64,000 bases of DNA from SG8-41 sp963802355 (GCA_963802355.1 CAWDIV010000015.1:930001-994000); one strand, 5' to 3'. Positions 22,353 to 33,068 are shown, counted from the stretch's first letter. The notes: generated by a model from the sequence alone, not told the origin. Translations and numbers: made by a program.

Positions 22353-22971
22353 TTACACCGAAGGTGGTGGTGCGGTAACCTTGAACGAAGCGCGTTGCGC
22401 GAGCCGCTCCGTCAACCTGTTGAGATTGGGATAGGCTTTGCGCCAGTTCAGGTCGGGCACCCTCAAATCCAGGTAACCCAGCGCGCACCCGACGGCGATG
22501 TCGGACAGGCCGTAGGCCTCTCCGCTGCACCAGTTCCGGGCGCCCAGTTCCTCCGCCATCACCGCCAGCGCCCGGTCTATTTTGCCCTGCTGGCGCGCGA
22601 TGATCCCCTTGGCCGATTGCTGATTGGCTGTGCGGCGCTTTTCCATGACAACCGTCACAGCGGCGTCGGTACAACCGTCGGCGAGTGCCTCCCAGCGCCG
22701 CACCTGGATGCGCTGGCGTATGTCCTCGGGTATCAGCCTGGCAACGGGGCTCGCGCTGTCGAGGTATTCCACGATCACTCTTGAGTCGAAGATGTTGGTC
22801 CCGTCATCCGTTACGAGCACCGGCACTTTTCCCAGCGGATTAAGCGTCGGGACTTGCGTAGTCGGTGTCATTCGGCGAGTCCACCACGAACTCGTAATCG
22901 ATGCGCTTTTCGGCGAGCACCACGCGCACTTTGCGTGTGTAGGGACTGGTCGGCGTTCCAATGAGCTTCAT
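22353..22971 (-). CDS. Glutathione S-transferase family protein (one frameshift)
   Basis: The start is ATG at 22971. The N-terminal thioredoxin fold begins MKLIGTPTSPYTRKVRVVL, with the Ser/Thr catalytic region TSPYTRK, and runs in one frame to about 22875. The next frame continues TQVPTLNPLGKVPVLV with the cis-Pro of the glutathione site and FDSRVIVEYLD. The C-terminal helical domain ends at 22353. About 205 residues, usual for the family. It is divergent from the selenoprotein gene. The substrate cannot be told. Confidence 0.88.
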
Positions 22972-23117
22972 CTGGTGGACTACTGGGACGACCCGAAAAA
23001 GGCGCGCCATTATATCACCCGTTTAAGGCGCCTCCGGCGAGACGGATGACGAAGGCTTGCGCTCGGCCGCTGCGGAAGGTACGCTTGAAACCCTTAACTT
23101 TCTCAAGGCCTTCTCCC

Positions 23118-23891
23118 ATGAACGCCCCAACCGAAAAGTTCATCCTGTTCTTGCAGCCTGGGTGAAGCAGCTGCCTCAGAGCGAAAGAGTTTCTTTCGAA
23201 AAAGAGGATAGACCACGTCGTCATCGACGTGTTGAACGACCCCGGCGGCCGGGAAAAGTTGCTCGCTTTGGGGGTTCGCAACGTACCGGTCGTGTCCAAA
23301 GGCGAGAACTACGTCTTCGGCCAGAACCTGGAAGACGTAGCCGAGTTCGTCGGGCTCCAGGGTACCGGACACAAGCCGCTGCCTCCCAGTGAGCTCATCA
23401 AGAAATGGATACAGGTCCTGCGCGCCCTGCAGCGGTACGCGCGCCAGATGCCGGCCGAGCGCATCGACGAGCGGGTCATCGAAAACCGCGACCGCTCGAT
23501 CCGTCTCCTCACCCACCATGCCTTCCGCATCGCCGAGGCGTACCTCGAGTCGGTGATCGACGGCAAAGAGTACGCGGTCCAGCATGCCAACGTGCCGCCG
23601 AAGGATGGCACTTGCGTAACCGGTGACGAGATCGCCGGCTACGGCGAAGGCGTGATCGAACGGCTGCAGAAGTGGTGGGATCAGGTCGAGGACAAGTCGC
23701 TGTCAACCAAGATGAAGACCTACTACGGCATGCAGCCCATGCACGTCGTGTTCGAGCGTTCGACCTGGCACTCGGCGCAGCACGCGCGTCAGTTGATTCA
23801 TGTCCTCGAGCGATTCGGGGTCGAGCCGAATGGACGGCTCACCGCTCAGGACCTCGCTGGGCTGCCGCTACCGGAAAGGCTCTTCGAGTAG
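23118..23891 (+). CDS. Selenoprotein: glutaredoxin-like domain fused to DinB-like domain (Sec16, UxxC)
   Basis: Read from ATG 23118, the single frame has one in-frame TGA at 23163-23165 and otherwise stays open to 23891 (257 residues with Sec). Around it the protein reads FILFLQPG-U-SSC-LRAKEFLSKKR, so Sec16 replaces the first Cys of a thioredoxin-fold CxxC motif, and the fold continues with IDHVVIDVLND and the cis-Pro loop VRNVPVV (Pro57). Residues 90-257 form a DinB-like helical bundle with HH at 133-134 and H218/H222 in WHSAQHARQ, the usual metal ligands. A SECIS-like hairpin follows the TGA, and selA, selB and selC lie within 7 kb downstream. Likely a metal- or thiol-linked redox enzyme. 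A frameshift explanation needs two changes and destroys the Grx match. Confidence 0.87.
23174..23207 (+). promoter_or_regulatory. Bacterial SECIS-like hairpin of the glutaredoxin-DinB selenoprotein
   Basis: CGAAAGA-GTT-TCTTTCG (23182-23198) is a perfect 7-bp stem with a 3-nt loop. CCTC (23174-23177) and GAGG (23204-23207) extend it below an internal loop. The apical loop begins with G and starts 23 nt after the TGA, within the 16-37 nt window known for bacterial SECIS elements. It would be bound by the C-terminal domain of SelB. Confidence 0.75.
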
Positions 23892-24118
23892 CGCGTCGAG
23901 GGGCGGAAGAGGGACCCTCTGGGATCTGACCCCCGGTGACGCGCATGGATCGGCATTAGAATGGACGCGCCATGATCGGCTCCACGGTCGCATCCCCGTA
24001 AACGGGCGCGTCGAGGGCGGAAGGGGACCCTCTGGGATCTGACCCCCGGCGGCGCGCTGGATCGGCATGTGTGCATGACGCGCCATTGATCAGCTCCACG
24101 GTCGCATCCCGCAAGCGG
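23891..24118. repeat. Tandem duplication of a ~114-bp unit
   Basis: Two head-to-tail copies (23891-24005 and 24006-24118), each starting GCGCGTCGAGG, containing GGGACCCTCTGGGATCTGAC and ending with GGTCGCATCCC. Differences are small indels and substitutions. No credible ORF. The 24119-24339 stretch has no gene either. Confidence 0.8.
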
Positions 24119-24339
24119 GTCCGCTACGTGCGCCGATCCTGCTCCGCGATCGCGCCGATCCCTGCTCCGCCCCTCGACGCGCTACCTCTTTCACCCGTTT
24201 GGCCGATATTGTCGAAGGGGCCCGACAAGATCCTGGAGTTGCGATAAACTGTCACGCCCTGCACGTGCAAGAAGTGCTATGCCTGGCTACACGGTCTCAA
24301 CGGGATTTATCGAGCGTTCTCAAAATGATTGACACGCTC

Positions 24340-24392
24340 GATCCCTCATCCCCACCCCCCTCTCCCGAGCGGAGAGGGGAGCGAAGTGTCGG
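24340..24392. repeat. REP-like palindrome upstream of selA
   Basis: CCCTCATCCCCACCCCCC followed by the palindrome CTCTCC-cgagc-GGAGAG and GGAGCGAAG. Same family as the other CCCC-rich intergenic palindromes in the window. Confidence 0.55.
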
Positions 24393-24430
24393 AAATGGTT
24401 TGTCAACCATTTGATGATCAGTAGTGCGCC

Positions 24431-25872
<1,442 letters not shown>

Positions 25873-25898
25873 TTCGTGACTCGTGACTCGGTTGGCAG

Positions 25899-25927
25899 GT
25901 CACCAGTCACCAGTCACCAGTCACCAG
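25899..25927 (+). repeat. Heptanucleotide tandem repeat (GTCACCA)4 directly before selB
   Basis: Four perfect GTCACCA units end 2 bp before the selB start. Just upstream is a doubled CGTGACT (25875-25888), whose GTGACT core is the reverse complement of the AGTCAC within the repeat, so the selA-selB gap can fold. No normal ribosome-binding site is visible. Confidence 0.8.
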
Positions 25928-25928
25928 A

Positions 25929-27939
25929 ATGATAGTCGCAACCGCAGGACACATAGACCACGGCAAGACGCTCCTCGTGAAGACGCTCACGGGCGTGGAC
26001 ACTGATCGTCTGCCGGAAGAGAAGGCGCGCGGCATTTCCATCGATCTCGGCTTCGCCTATTTGCCGCTCGCAAGCGGCGGGTTGATCGGCTTCGTCGACG
26101 TGCCGGGGCACGAGCGCTTCATCCGCAACATGCTCGCCGGCGTCTGCGGTATCGACTACGCGCTGCTGATCGTAGCCGCCGACGACGGAGTGATGCCGCA
26201 GACGATCGAGCACCTCCACATACTCGATCTGCTGGGCGTGCAGGAAGGTCTCGCCGTCGTCACCAAGGTCGATCGGGTGGCCGAAGAGCGTGTGCAGCAG
26301 GTGGTGCGGGAAGTAGCCGAGCTGCTGCGCGGTACCGCGCTCGCCGGGATTCCGGTTTTGCCGGTTTCAGCCGTCGCGAATTCAGGTATCGAACAGCTGC
26401 GAGACAGGCTCATCGCGGCAGCCCAGGCCCACTCGGCTCGCAACTCCGAGGGTCAGCACTTCCGTTTCGCAATAGACCGCGCATTCACGATTGCCGGCAG
26501 CGGCACCGTCGTAACCGGCACGGTATTCAACGGCACCGTCGCGATCGGGGACAAGTTGGTAGTTTCACCGAAGGGCGCACCAGTGCGCGTGCGCGGCATA
26601 CAGATCCACGGAAAAGCCGCGCAGCAAGCCGGCGCCGGACAGCGCTGCGCCCTCAATCTCGCGGGCAGCGATCTGGAAACCGTGGCCCGCGGCGACTGGG
26701 TGCTGGCCGAAGCGATACACGCGCCGACGCAACGCTTTGATGCGCGAGTCACGTTGCTGGCCGGTGAACGGCTTGAGCACTGGACGCCCCTGCACCTGCA
26801 TCTCGCTACGGCCGATGTCACTGCCCGCATTGCGATTCCTAAAGGCGACGCTATCGGCCCCGGCGAATCTGCGCTGGCCCAGCTCGTGCTCGACAAGCCA
26901 GTGGGCGCATTGAACGGCGACCGCTTCATCCTGCGCGATCAGTCGGCACGCCGCACTCTGGGAGGCGGCGTAGTGCTCGATCCTTTTCCTCCCGCCGCGC
27001 GCCGCGCCGCCCGGGCGCGACAAGCCGAATTGGCGGCCCTTACTCTGGGAACTCCCGAGGCGGCGCTCGCCGCGCTGAACGACGTCGCAGAGGAAGGCGT
27101 GGATCTGGCGCGACTCGAGCGGATCTTCAACGTTACGCCGGCTCACGCTCAGAGAATTTACTCGCAGGCAGGCATCGCCGTCCTGGGCAAGGAGCGTCGC
27201 ATTGCCTTGAAACAGGATCTGGTCACGCGGTTGCGCGAGCGTATACCGGACGCGCTCGCCGACTTTCACCGCGGCCAGCCCCAGGCACTGGGCATGGAGA
27301 CGGAAGCGCTGCGCAAGGCGCTCGCGCCGCGGCTCCCCGCCGAAGCGTTTCAATCCATGCTGCGAACGCTCTGCCGATGAGCGCAAGCTGGAGCTCTCCG
27401 GCTCGACCGTGCGCCTTCCGGGGCACAACGCCACGTCCAATCCGGAAGACGAAAAACTGTGGCAGGCGGTGCTGCCCGCGCTGCAGAAGGGCGGCGCCGC
27501 GCCGCCGACGGTGACGGAGCTGGCGGCCGCACTCAAGCTAAAAGACACCACGCTCAAGGACTTCCTGCACCGCAAGATGCGCAGCGGCGATCCGATGCGG
27601 GTAACGCCGGATCGCTTTTACCCGCGCGCCACGGTCGCCGCGCTCGCCGCAACCGCGGCAGAAGTCGCGAAGGCGAGCGCGAATGGGATGTTCACCGCGG
27701 CACAATACCGGGACGCGACGGGCACCGGCCGCGGTCTCGCCATCCAGATACTCGAGTTCCTCGATGGCCTGGGGATCACCCAGCGGGTCGGCGACGCGAG
27801 GAAAATGCGCAAGGATCCTGTTCCCATACTGGGCGCCGCCGCTCCGCTCAAACCTTCCGCTCATGCCACTCAATCTGCGCCGGCGCGCCCTGCGGCGCCT
27901 GCGGGCAAGGGGCGGCCGCCGGGACCGCGCCGATACTAG
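25929..27939 (+). CDS. selB: Selenocysteine-specific elongation factor SelB (one frameshift near 27374)
   Basis: About 669 residues. The GTPase starts at once with AGHIDHGKTLLVKTLTG (G1), then DVPGHERF (G3) and VVTKVD (G4). EF-Tu-like domains follow, with winged-helix domains after about residue 390 that bind the SECIS hairpin. At 27370-27380 removal of one T turns a stop into ADERKLELSGSTVRLPGH and the frame continues through WQAVLPAL to 27939. It delivers Sec-tRNA to UGA on the ribosome. Clients in this window are the genes at 23118 and 60453. Confidence 0.95.
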
Positions 27940-27971
27940 AAGGCAATTCAAGCCACAGAGGAAGTCCTTTC

Positions 27972-28883
27972 ATGGCCGCTTACGATCTGATCGTGATCGG
28001 AGAAGGTATCGCCGGGCTGTCGTGCGCTCAGGCAGCCGCACGCGCCGGTCTCAAGGTGGCGACCTTCGAAGCCAACCTGTTCGGCGGCCTCGTCATCAAC
28101 ATCAACGAGCTCGATGGCTACCCGCCAGACCGCGAAACCTCGGGCGCCGAGTTCGCCTCCGAGCTCATGGAAGCCAACGCCGGGCTCAACGTGACGAGCG
28201 TCCAGGAAGCGGTCACTGCGGTAAAGCCCTCCGGTAACGGCTTCGACGTGAAGACGGCCGGGGCGCCACAGCAGGCGCGCCAGATAGTCGTGGCTTCCGG
28301 CGCACGCATGAAGAAACTCGGCATATCCGGAGAATCGGAGTTCGAGGGGCGCGGCGTCTCACAATGCGCGGACTGCGACGGCCCCATGTACCAGGACGAG
28401 GAAGTCGCGGTGATCGGTGGAGGCGATTCGGCGCTGCAGGAAGCGTTGGTGCTTGCGCGCTATTGCGGGAAGGTCCACTTGCTTCATCGCGGCGAGCGCT
28501 TTCGCGCGCAGCCGCATTTCGTCGAGCGAGTGTCCGCAACGCCGAAGATTTCCATCATGTGGAAAACCACCGTGGACGCAATACTCGGCGGTAAGATGGT
28601 CGAGAAAATACGGATTCGCGGGACGCAGGACGGGCAGACGCGCGAAATGGCTTGCGCGGGCGTTTTCGCCTGCGTCGGACTCGAGCCCAATTCGGAGTAC
28701 CTGCCGCCGGAGGTGCGACGCGACGAGCGGGGTTTCGTCGTCACGGGCGACGGACTCGAAACGTCCGTTCCGGGGATCTGGGCCATCGGCGCGGTACGCA
28801 GCGGCTACAGCGGGCTGCTGCGCGACGCGGCGGTGGAAGCGCAGCGCGCCGCGCGAGGTGCCTGCGCGCGGCTTAAAGTATGA
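27972..28883 (+). CDS. Thioredoxin-reductase-like FAD/NAD(P) oxidoreductase
   Basis: A 303-residue protein, intact. FAD motif IVIGEGIAGLSCAQAA at residues 6-21, the redox-active pair C132-A-D-C135, then the NAD(P) motif VAVIGGGDSALQEALVLA, and a final IWAIGAVRSGYSG where TrxB has the GDV motif. CADC differs slightly from the usual CATC. It starts 32 bp after selB on the same strand and is probably in the selAB operon. It could reduce a selenium compound or a thioredoxin-fold selenoprotein such as the one at 23118; that is inference from position. The ATG at 27972 gives the normal TrxB N-terminus. Confidence 0.85.
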   Translation: MAAYDLIVIGEGIAGLSCAQAAARAGLKVATFEANLFGGLVININELDGYPPDRETSGAEFASELMEANAGLNVTSVQEAVTAVKPSGNGFDVKTAGAPQQARQIVVASGARMKKLGISGESEFEGRGVSQCADCDGPMYQDEEVAVIGGGDSALQEALVLARYCGKVHLLHRGERFRAQPHFVERVSATPKISIMWKTTVDAILGGKMVEKIRIRGTQDGQTREMACAGVFACVGLEPNSEYLPPEVRRDERGFVVTGDGLETSVPGIWAIGAVRSGYSGLLRDAAVEAQRAARGACARLKV

Positions 28884-28917
28884 GGGAACCGCCGATGGCC
28901 GCCGATCCTCATCTCGC

Positions 28918-29006
28918 CCTTGCGCCGTTCTCATTGCCCCCTCGCCCGTTTCTGGGCTCTCCCCCTTCAAGGGGAAGGTTCGGATGGGGATGGGGGTGAT
29001 GGGGTA
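28918..29006. repeat. REP-like palindromic element after the trxB-like gene
   Basis: CCCCCTCGCCC and CTCCCCCTTC-AAGGGGAAG followed by GGGGATGGGGGTGATGGGG. Same type as the 24340 and 54015 elements. It may act as an mRNA end. Confidence 0.55.
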
Positions 29007-29054
29007 ACTGCCATGATCCCGCATGGTTCCGGTTGCAGAATGGGTTGCACTTAC

Positions 29055-29586
29055 TCATCCGAACAGCCAGGCTTCCCGGGCTCTGGCGATGCGGTCAGCA
29101 CCCAAGACTTCCACCACGCGCTCGCCCGTAACGGTCCGCTCGGCGATGAGCAACTCCGCAACGTCGGCGATCATCTCCATGCCTTCCGCCGCCAGGCGAC
29201 GTGCGCGCTTCGAGCCCCGGTTCAAAAATGTCCTTTGCCTTCGCATTTGCTCCAGGCTGAATCGCCAGTAGTTCAGCAAAATCGGACGCCACCTCGATAC
29301 AACCCTGAGCGCCGAATTTTGCGTCGTTTTGGGGGCGGGCAAGTTTTTCGGCGTAGTAGCCGGCCAACCACATAACGATTGCCTTCTCGATTATCGAACG
29401 GTCGTTTGGCCCGAGGTTGTCGGGCTCATAGCGGGCGATCGGATTCCAAAACTTCGAGAGGCCCTCTATGGTCACGGTGTCCAGCGGAAGAGACAAGACA
29501 AGCGCAGCGACCGCATGGCCCGCTTCGTGATAGGCCGCACCTACAAGCTCATCGTTCATCACCGTCCCACCATCGGCCGCGACCAT
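29055..29586 (-). CDS. M41-like (HEAGH) peptidase-family protein, one frameshift
   Basis: Read from ATG 29586 with GGAAG 6 bp upstream. LVGAAYHEAGHAVAALVL carries the zinc-binding HEAGH at residues 20-24, as in the peptidase domain of FtsH-like M41 proteins. The frame shifts near 29225; the continuation RRLAAEGMEMIADVAELLIAERTVTG matches the helical end of such proteins. About 177 residues and no AAA domain. It starts 1 bp after the stop of the minus-strand zinc-ribbon ORF, suggesting coupling. Role unknown. Confidence 0.65.
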
Positions 29587-29838
29587 CTAATTCTTCCGGC
29601 GCTCTAGTGGTGGCGCTGGCGTTGCCGCTCTTGGGTCTTTGATGCCGTTTGGCGCGGCATCACCAATATTCTTTTCCACCGCTACTCGGATATTCGATCT
29701 GACGATTCCCCAGCCGCCGCCGCACTTCATGCACTTCGGGGGTGTCACGTAAAACTCAGTAACGGCGTGACACCCTAAGCACTCGAAGTATTCGACCACC
29801 GTTCCTCCGTATTGGCACCCGGGATTGGGTTGATGCAA
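29587..29838 (-). CDS. Small zinc-ribbon-like protein
   Basis: 83 residues with two cysteine knuckles, FECLGCHAV and PKCMKCGGG, spaced about 19 residues apart, so a treble-clef or ribbon zinc site is likely. The C-terminus is low in order. It is directly followed by the HEAGH protein gene. The sequence upstream (to 29963) is open in another frame and could be an extension if a frameshift is present. Family not recognised. Confidence 0.45.
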   Translation of the reverse strand: MHQPNPGCQYGGTVVEYFECLGCHAVTEFYVTPPKCMKCGGGWGIVRSNIRVAVEKNIGDAAPNGIKDPRAATPAPPLERRKN

Positions 29839-30233
29839 ATAGCAGCAGTCTTCCCGTCTGCCGCGAAAACCTTACCCGATGTCATCATTCCTTTACTGGA
29901 ATGACGCCATTGCACCCAAAGTTGAGAGGTTGGACGCGAGGTGTAGCCGTAGGTTTCACCCACCGGCGGATACCCGCGTCGGCTGACGTGCCGCCAATTA
30001 TTTTTGCACGTGTCCCGGGTTAACTGCTTCGAAAGCGGAAATCGACATGTGATATTTGTGGTTACAAACGGTTACAATTCCGCCGCAACGCTTCGCCAGC
30101 GCCTGACCGCAAGGTAATTGGCGAACGCGCGGTGAACGGTGGCTGAAAACGCTGTTGTTCCTGAGCGCTTGGTCAAGCGTGGGAGAAACGCGGAAGGATG
30201 ACGGAGTTGATGATGAACAGTATGCTTTTACGG
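29839..30233. other. Intergenic region upstream of selC
   Basis: About 395 bp. A 62-codon minus-strand frame covers 29775-29963 but has no family resemblance. The stretch 30000-30120 is lower in GC and probably holds the selC promoter; no clear -35/-10 pair was chosen. Confidence 0.35.
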
Positions 30234-30329
30234 GGAAGGGAATCGCTCCCGGTGGGGCGGCCGGACTTCAAACCCGGTAGGGGTCGCTTGGCGGTCCTTC
30301 GTGGGTTCGACTCCCACTCTCTTCCGCCA
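30234..30329 (+). tRNA. selC: tRNA-Sec (anticodon UCA)
   Basis: A 96-nt tRNA with encoded CCA. The 8-bp acceptor stem GGAAGGGA/TCTCTTCC, the GGACTTCAAACCC anticodon arm with TCA, the long variable arm and the T-loop GGTTCGACTCC are typical of tRNA-Sec and unlike any other tRNA. It supplies the UGA decoder for the selenoproteins in this window. It lies 1.4 kb after the selAB-trxB-like cluster on the same strand. Confidence 0.97.
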
Positions 30330-30361
30330 GTTTTCTCGCGGGCATGCGCCGCGAGAAAACT
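30329..30361 (+). terminator. Strong hairpin directly after selC
   Basis: AGTTTTCTCGCGG and CCGCGAGAAAACT are perfect 13-bp arms around a 7-nt loop, beginning at the tRNA 3' end. No T-run follows, so it may act in termination or 3' processing. Confidence 0.6.
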
Positions 30362-30456
30362 GAAATGGCCGTCTTCCGTCGGCCGGCAAGCCATAATGGA
30401 ATGTACGCTTCCCGCATAGGTTTGCGTGCGTGGACCAGCTGACGAACATCGGGACC

Positions 30457-30477
30457 GTTCACTGTTCACTGTTCACT
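30457..30477 (+). repeat. Heptanucleotide tandem repeat (GTTCACT)3
   Basis: Three perfect copies end 11 bp before the sulfatase start. It resembles the heptad repeats before selB. Confidence 0.75.
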
Positions 30478-30488
30478 AGCAAAGCCCC

Positions 30489-31970
30489 ATGAAGCCCGCC
30501 AACCTCGTCGTCATCCTCTCCGACCAGCACAACCCGCGAGTGCTGGGTTGTAACGGCCATCCGCTGGTGAAGACGCCCAACCTCGACCGGCTCGCCGCAC
30601 GCGGCACGCGCTTCGCTTCCGCCTATACCAACTGTCCGATCTGCGTGCCGGCGCGTGCAAGTTTCGCTACCGGGCGCTACGTGCACCAGATCCGCTTTTG
30701 GGACAACGCCATCGCCTACGACGGCAGCATCCCGAGCTGGGGGCATCGCCTGATAGCGCAAGGGCACCACGTCACCTCCATCGGCAAACTGCACTACCTG
30801 CGTACAGACCCGGCTCGCAATGGTTTCAACGAAGAGTTCGTAACCATGCACCTCGCGCAGGGCCTGGGCGATCTGGTCGGCCTCATCCGCGACGAATTGA
30901 TCGTGCGTAACGGCGCACGGAAGCTCGGCCCGGAAGCGGGTCCCGGCGATTCGAGCTACCAGCGCTACGACCGCAGCATTACCGAGGAGGCCTGCCGCTG
31001 GCTAGCGCACGAAGCCCCCCAGCATCGCGACAAGCCGTGGGTGCTTTACGTCGGGTTCGTCTGTCCGCATCCGCCGTTTATCGCGCCGCCCGAATTCTTC
31101 AAGCTCTACCCGCCGGACATCATTCCGATGCCGGATCGCTACGCGCAAGAGCTGTGGCCGCGCCACCCTTATCTCGATGGGTTGCGACGAGGGCGCCCGC
31201 ACCACGAGGGATTCACCGGTCCCGACATGGTGCGGCGGGCTATCGCGGCCTACTACGGGCTGGTGAGCTTTCTCGACCAAAACGTCGGGCGGGTGCTCTC
31301 GGCCCTCGAAAGCACGGGGCTTTCAGGCTCGACCCGGGTGATCTACGGCTCCGATCACGGCGAAAATCTCGGCACGCGGGGACTCTGGGCCAAGTCGACG
31401 CTGTTCGACGAATCGGCGGGCATACCACTGATCATGGCAGGGCCCGATGTGCCGCAAGGCCGCGTGGTCGAGACGCCGGTGTCGCTGGTGGACGGTTTTC
31501 CCACCATCCTGGAATGCGTCGGTGCAAAGCCGGACCTGGCCGACGCCGAACTTCCGGGGACGTCGCTCTACTCTATCGCCAACGGAGCCGCGACTGAGCG
31601 TGCGGTGCTCTCCGAGTCCCACGCCTCCGCGTCGATCTGCGGCGCGTTCATGATCCGCCGCGGACGCTACAAGTACATCCACTACGTTGGCCACGCACCG
31701 ATGCTCTTCGATCTGGAGGGCGATCCGTACGAGCGGGTCGATCTTGCCTCCGACCCGAAATTCCGGAACGTGCTGGCAGCCTCCGAGGCCGAGCTACGCC
31801 GACTCCTCGATCCCGAAGCCATCGATCGGCTCGCTCATGCCGATCAGGCGGCGATGGTTGAGCGCGCCGGTGGCAGGGACTTCATCCTGAAACGCGGCGC
31901 GATAACTTACTCGCCCCCGCCGGGCATCAGTCCGGACCTGACCTCGGTCGAAAGCGCAGGCCGCGTGTGA
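30489..31970 (+). CDS. Sulfatase family hydrolase
   Basis: A 493-residue, unbroken alkaline-phosphatase-fold hydrolase with no signal peptide. The metal ligand region VVILSDQHN (D12, Q13) and the formylglycine signature C52-V-P-A-R with ASFATGRY mark a type I sulfatase. YGSDHGENLG carries further metal ligands. The catalytic Cys needs conversion to formylglycine by a maturase. Absence of an export signal suggests a cytoplasmic substrate, for example a choline-sulfate-like ester. A Bug protein on the opposite strand converges 67 bp downstream. Confidence 0.88.
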   Translation: MKPANLVVILSDQHNPRVLGCNGHPLVKTPNLDRLAARGTRFASAYTNCPICVPARASFATGRYVHQIRFWDNAIAYDGSIPSWGHRLIAQGHHVTSIGKLHYLRTDPARNGFNEEFVTMHLAQGLGDLVGLIRDELIVRNGARKLGPEAGPGDSSYQRYDRSITEEACRWLAHEAPQHRDKPWVLYVGFVCPHPPFIAPPEFFKLYPPDIIPMPDRYAQELWPRHPYLDGLRRGRPHHEGFTGPDMVRRAIAAYYGLVSFLDQNVGRVLSALESTGLSGSTRVIYGSDHGENLGTRGLWAKSTLFDESAGIPLIMAGPDVPQGRVVETPVSLVDGFPTILECVGAKPDLADAELPGTSLYSIANGAATERAVLSESHASASICGAFMIRRGRYKYIHYVGHAPMLFDLEGDPYERVDLASDPKFRNVLAASEAELRRLLDPEAIDRLAHADQAAMVERAGGRDFILKRGAITYSPPPGISPDLTSVESAGRV

Positions 31971-32037
31971 AAGGTGTCAGGAACCTTTCTCGCACTGGAA
32001 TGGGGCAAGCCATCGGTCACGTTCCATCAGTCACGAG

Positions 32038-33039
32038 TCACTTCTGTTCCAAACCTTTGGCCATCCCCAGCTGCGTGAGTACTTCCGCATAGACCTTGGT
32101 CTCCTCCCCGAGGTCCCGGCGGAACGTCGCGGAGTCCGCGTAGGCGTCGAACCACTGATGGCGATCGAGCGCCTTCTTCCAGGCGTCGGTTTTCATGAGG
32201 CGCCCAACGGTCTGCTCCCAATACTTGACCATTTCGGCGGGAACGCCGGGCGGCGCGAACAGGCCACGCCAGTGCAGGATCGCGATATCGATACCCATCG
32301 ACCGCCAAGTCGGCACGTTCGCGAGCTCCCCGCCCAACGGTGACGGAGCCGAGATGGCCACTAGTCTCACCTTGCCAGCTCTCGCATGCTCCAGCAATTC
32401 CGACAGCCCGCTCGAAACAACGGGCGTATGGCCGCCGAGCAACTGGATTGTTGCGTCGGCGCTGCTCTTGAACGACAGCACTTGCACTTTCTTGACGTCT
32501 ATCCCGTACGCCATGGCGGCGCGCAGGATGTTCATCTGGTCGTTGCCGGGAACGGTGCCCACACCGAAAACAATCGACGACGGATTGGCCTTTGCCCGAT
32601 CGAGTATGTCTTTTGCGGACTTGAACGGGGAATCAGCGCGCACCGCCCACACCAGATACTCGGTCATGACGCGAGCGACCGGCGTCACGTCGGTGTAAGT
32701 GAGGTTCGTCGTACCCACGATGCGGTTGACGAAGATGCGGTTCGATTCGAGATACAGCACATAGGGATCGCCCTTGCGCTGGTGGACGTAGTTCTTGGCG
32801 AGGTTGCCGCCCGCGCCTCCCATGTTCTTGATCGCGAACGCTTCTCTGAACAGCTTTGCTTCATGCAGCGCACTGTCGAGTTCCCGTGCCACCAGATCGA
32901 GCCCGCCGCCGGGGTTGCCCGCGACGACGAATTCGACGGCCTTGTTCGGATAGTCGGCCGCGGGCGATACGGCGGCGACCAGCCACAGTCCTGCGAGCGT
33001 CAGCGTGAACCACCGTGAGACACCCATTCGCTCCTCCAT
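32038..33039 (-). CDS. Bug/TctC-family tripartite transporter substrate-binding protein
   Basis: A 333-residue periplasmic binding protein. The signal peptide ends near VSPAA, followed by DYPNKAVEFVVAGNPGGGLD, the ligand-gripping loop of the family. GVGTVPGNDQMN and LSELLEHARAGKVRLVAI are also typical. Such proteins bind carboxylates and may feed a TctAB permease, which is not encoded here. It is divergent from the AtuA-like gene across a 119-bp gap containing a perfect inverted repeat, so common regulation is likely. Confidence 0.9.
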   Translation of the reverse strand: MEERMGVSRWFTLTLAGLWLVAAVSPAADYPNKAVEFVVAGNPGGGLDLVARELDSALHEAKLFREAFAIKNMGGAGGNLAKNYVHQRKGDPYVLYLESNRIFVNRIVGTTNLTYTDVTPVARVMTEYLVWAVRADSPFKSAKDILDRAKANPSSIVFGVGTVPGNDQMNILRAAMAYGIDVKKVQVLSFKSSADATIQLLGGHTPVVSSGLSELLEHARAGKVRLVAISAPSPLGGELANVPTWRSMGIDIAILHWRGLFAPPGVPAEMVKYWEQTVGRLMKTDAWKKALDRHQWFDAYADSATFRRDLGEETKVYAEVLTQLGMAKGLEQK

Positions 33040-33068
33040 GCAGTGTTATTATCGAACTAGTGTAATTT

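Noticed and set aside
23057..23392. Two frameshifts as the explanation for the break in the glutaredoxin-like N-terminus
   Set aside because: A single frame with TGA read as Sec gives a complete, family-like sequence; frameshifts would need two changes and lose the UxxC context.
23891..24118. CRISPR array
   Set aside because: Only two long copies, no spacer pattern and no cas genes.
24199..24414. 71-codon ORF between the tandem repeat and selA
   Set aside because: Its last third is REP-like repeat sequence and the rest has no recognisable family.
27370..27382. Selenocysteine at the TGA in selB
   Set aside because: The residues after the TGA in that frame do not fit SelB; removing one T does.
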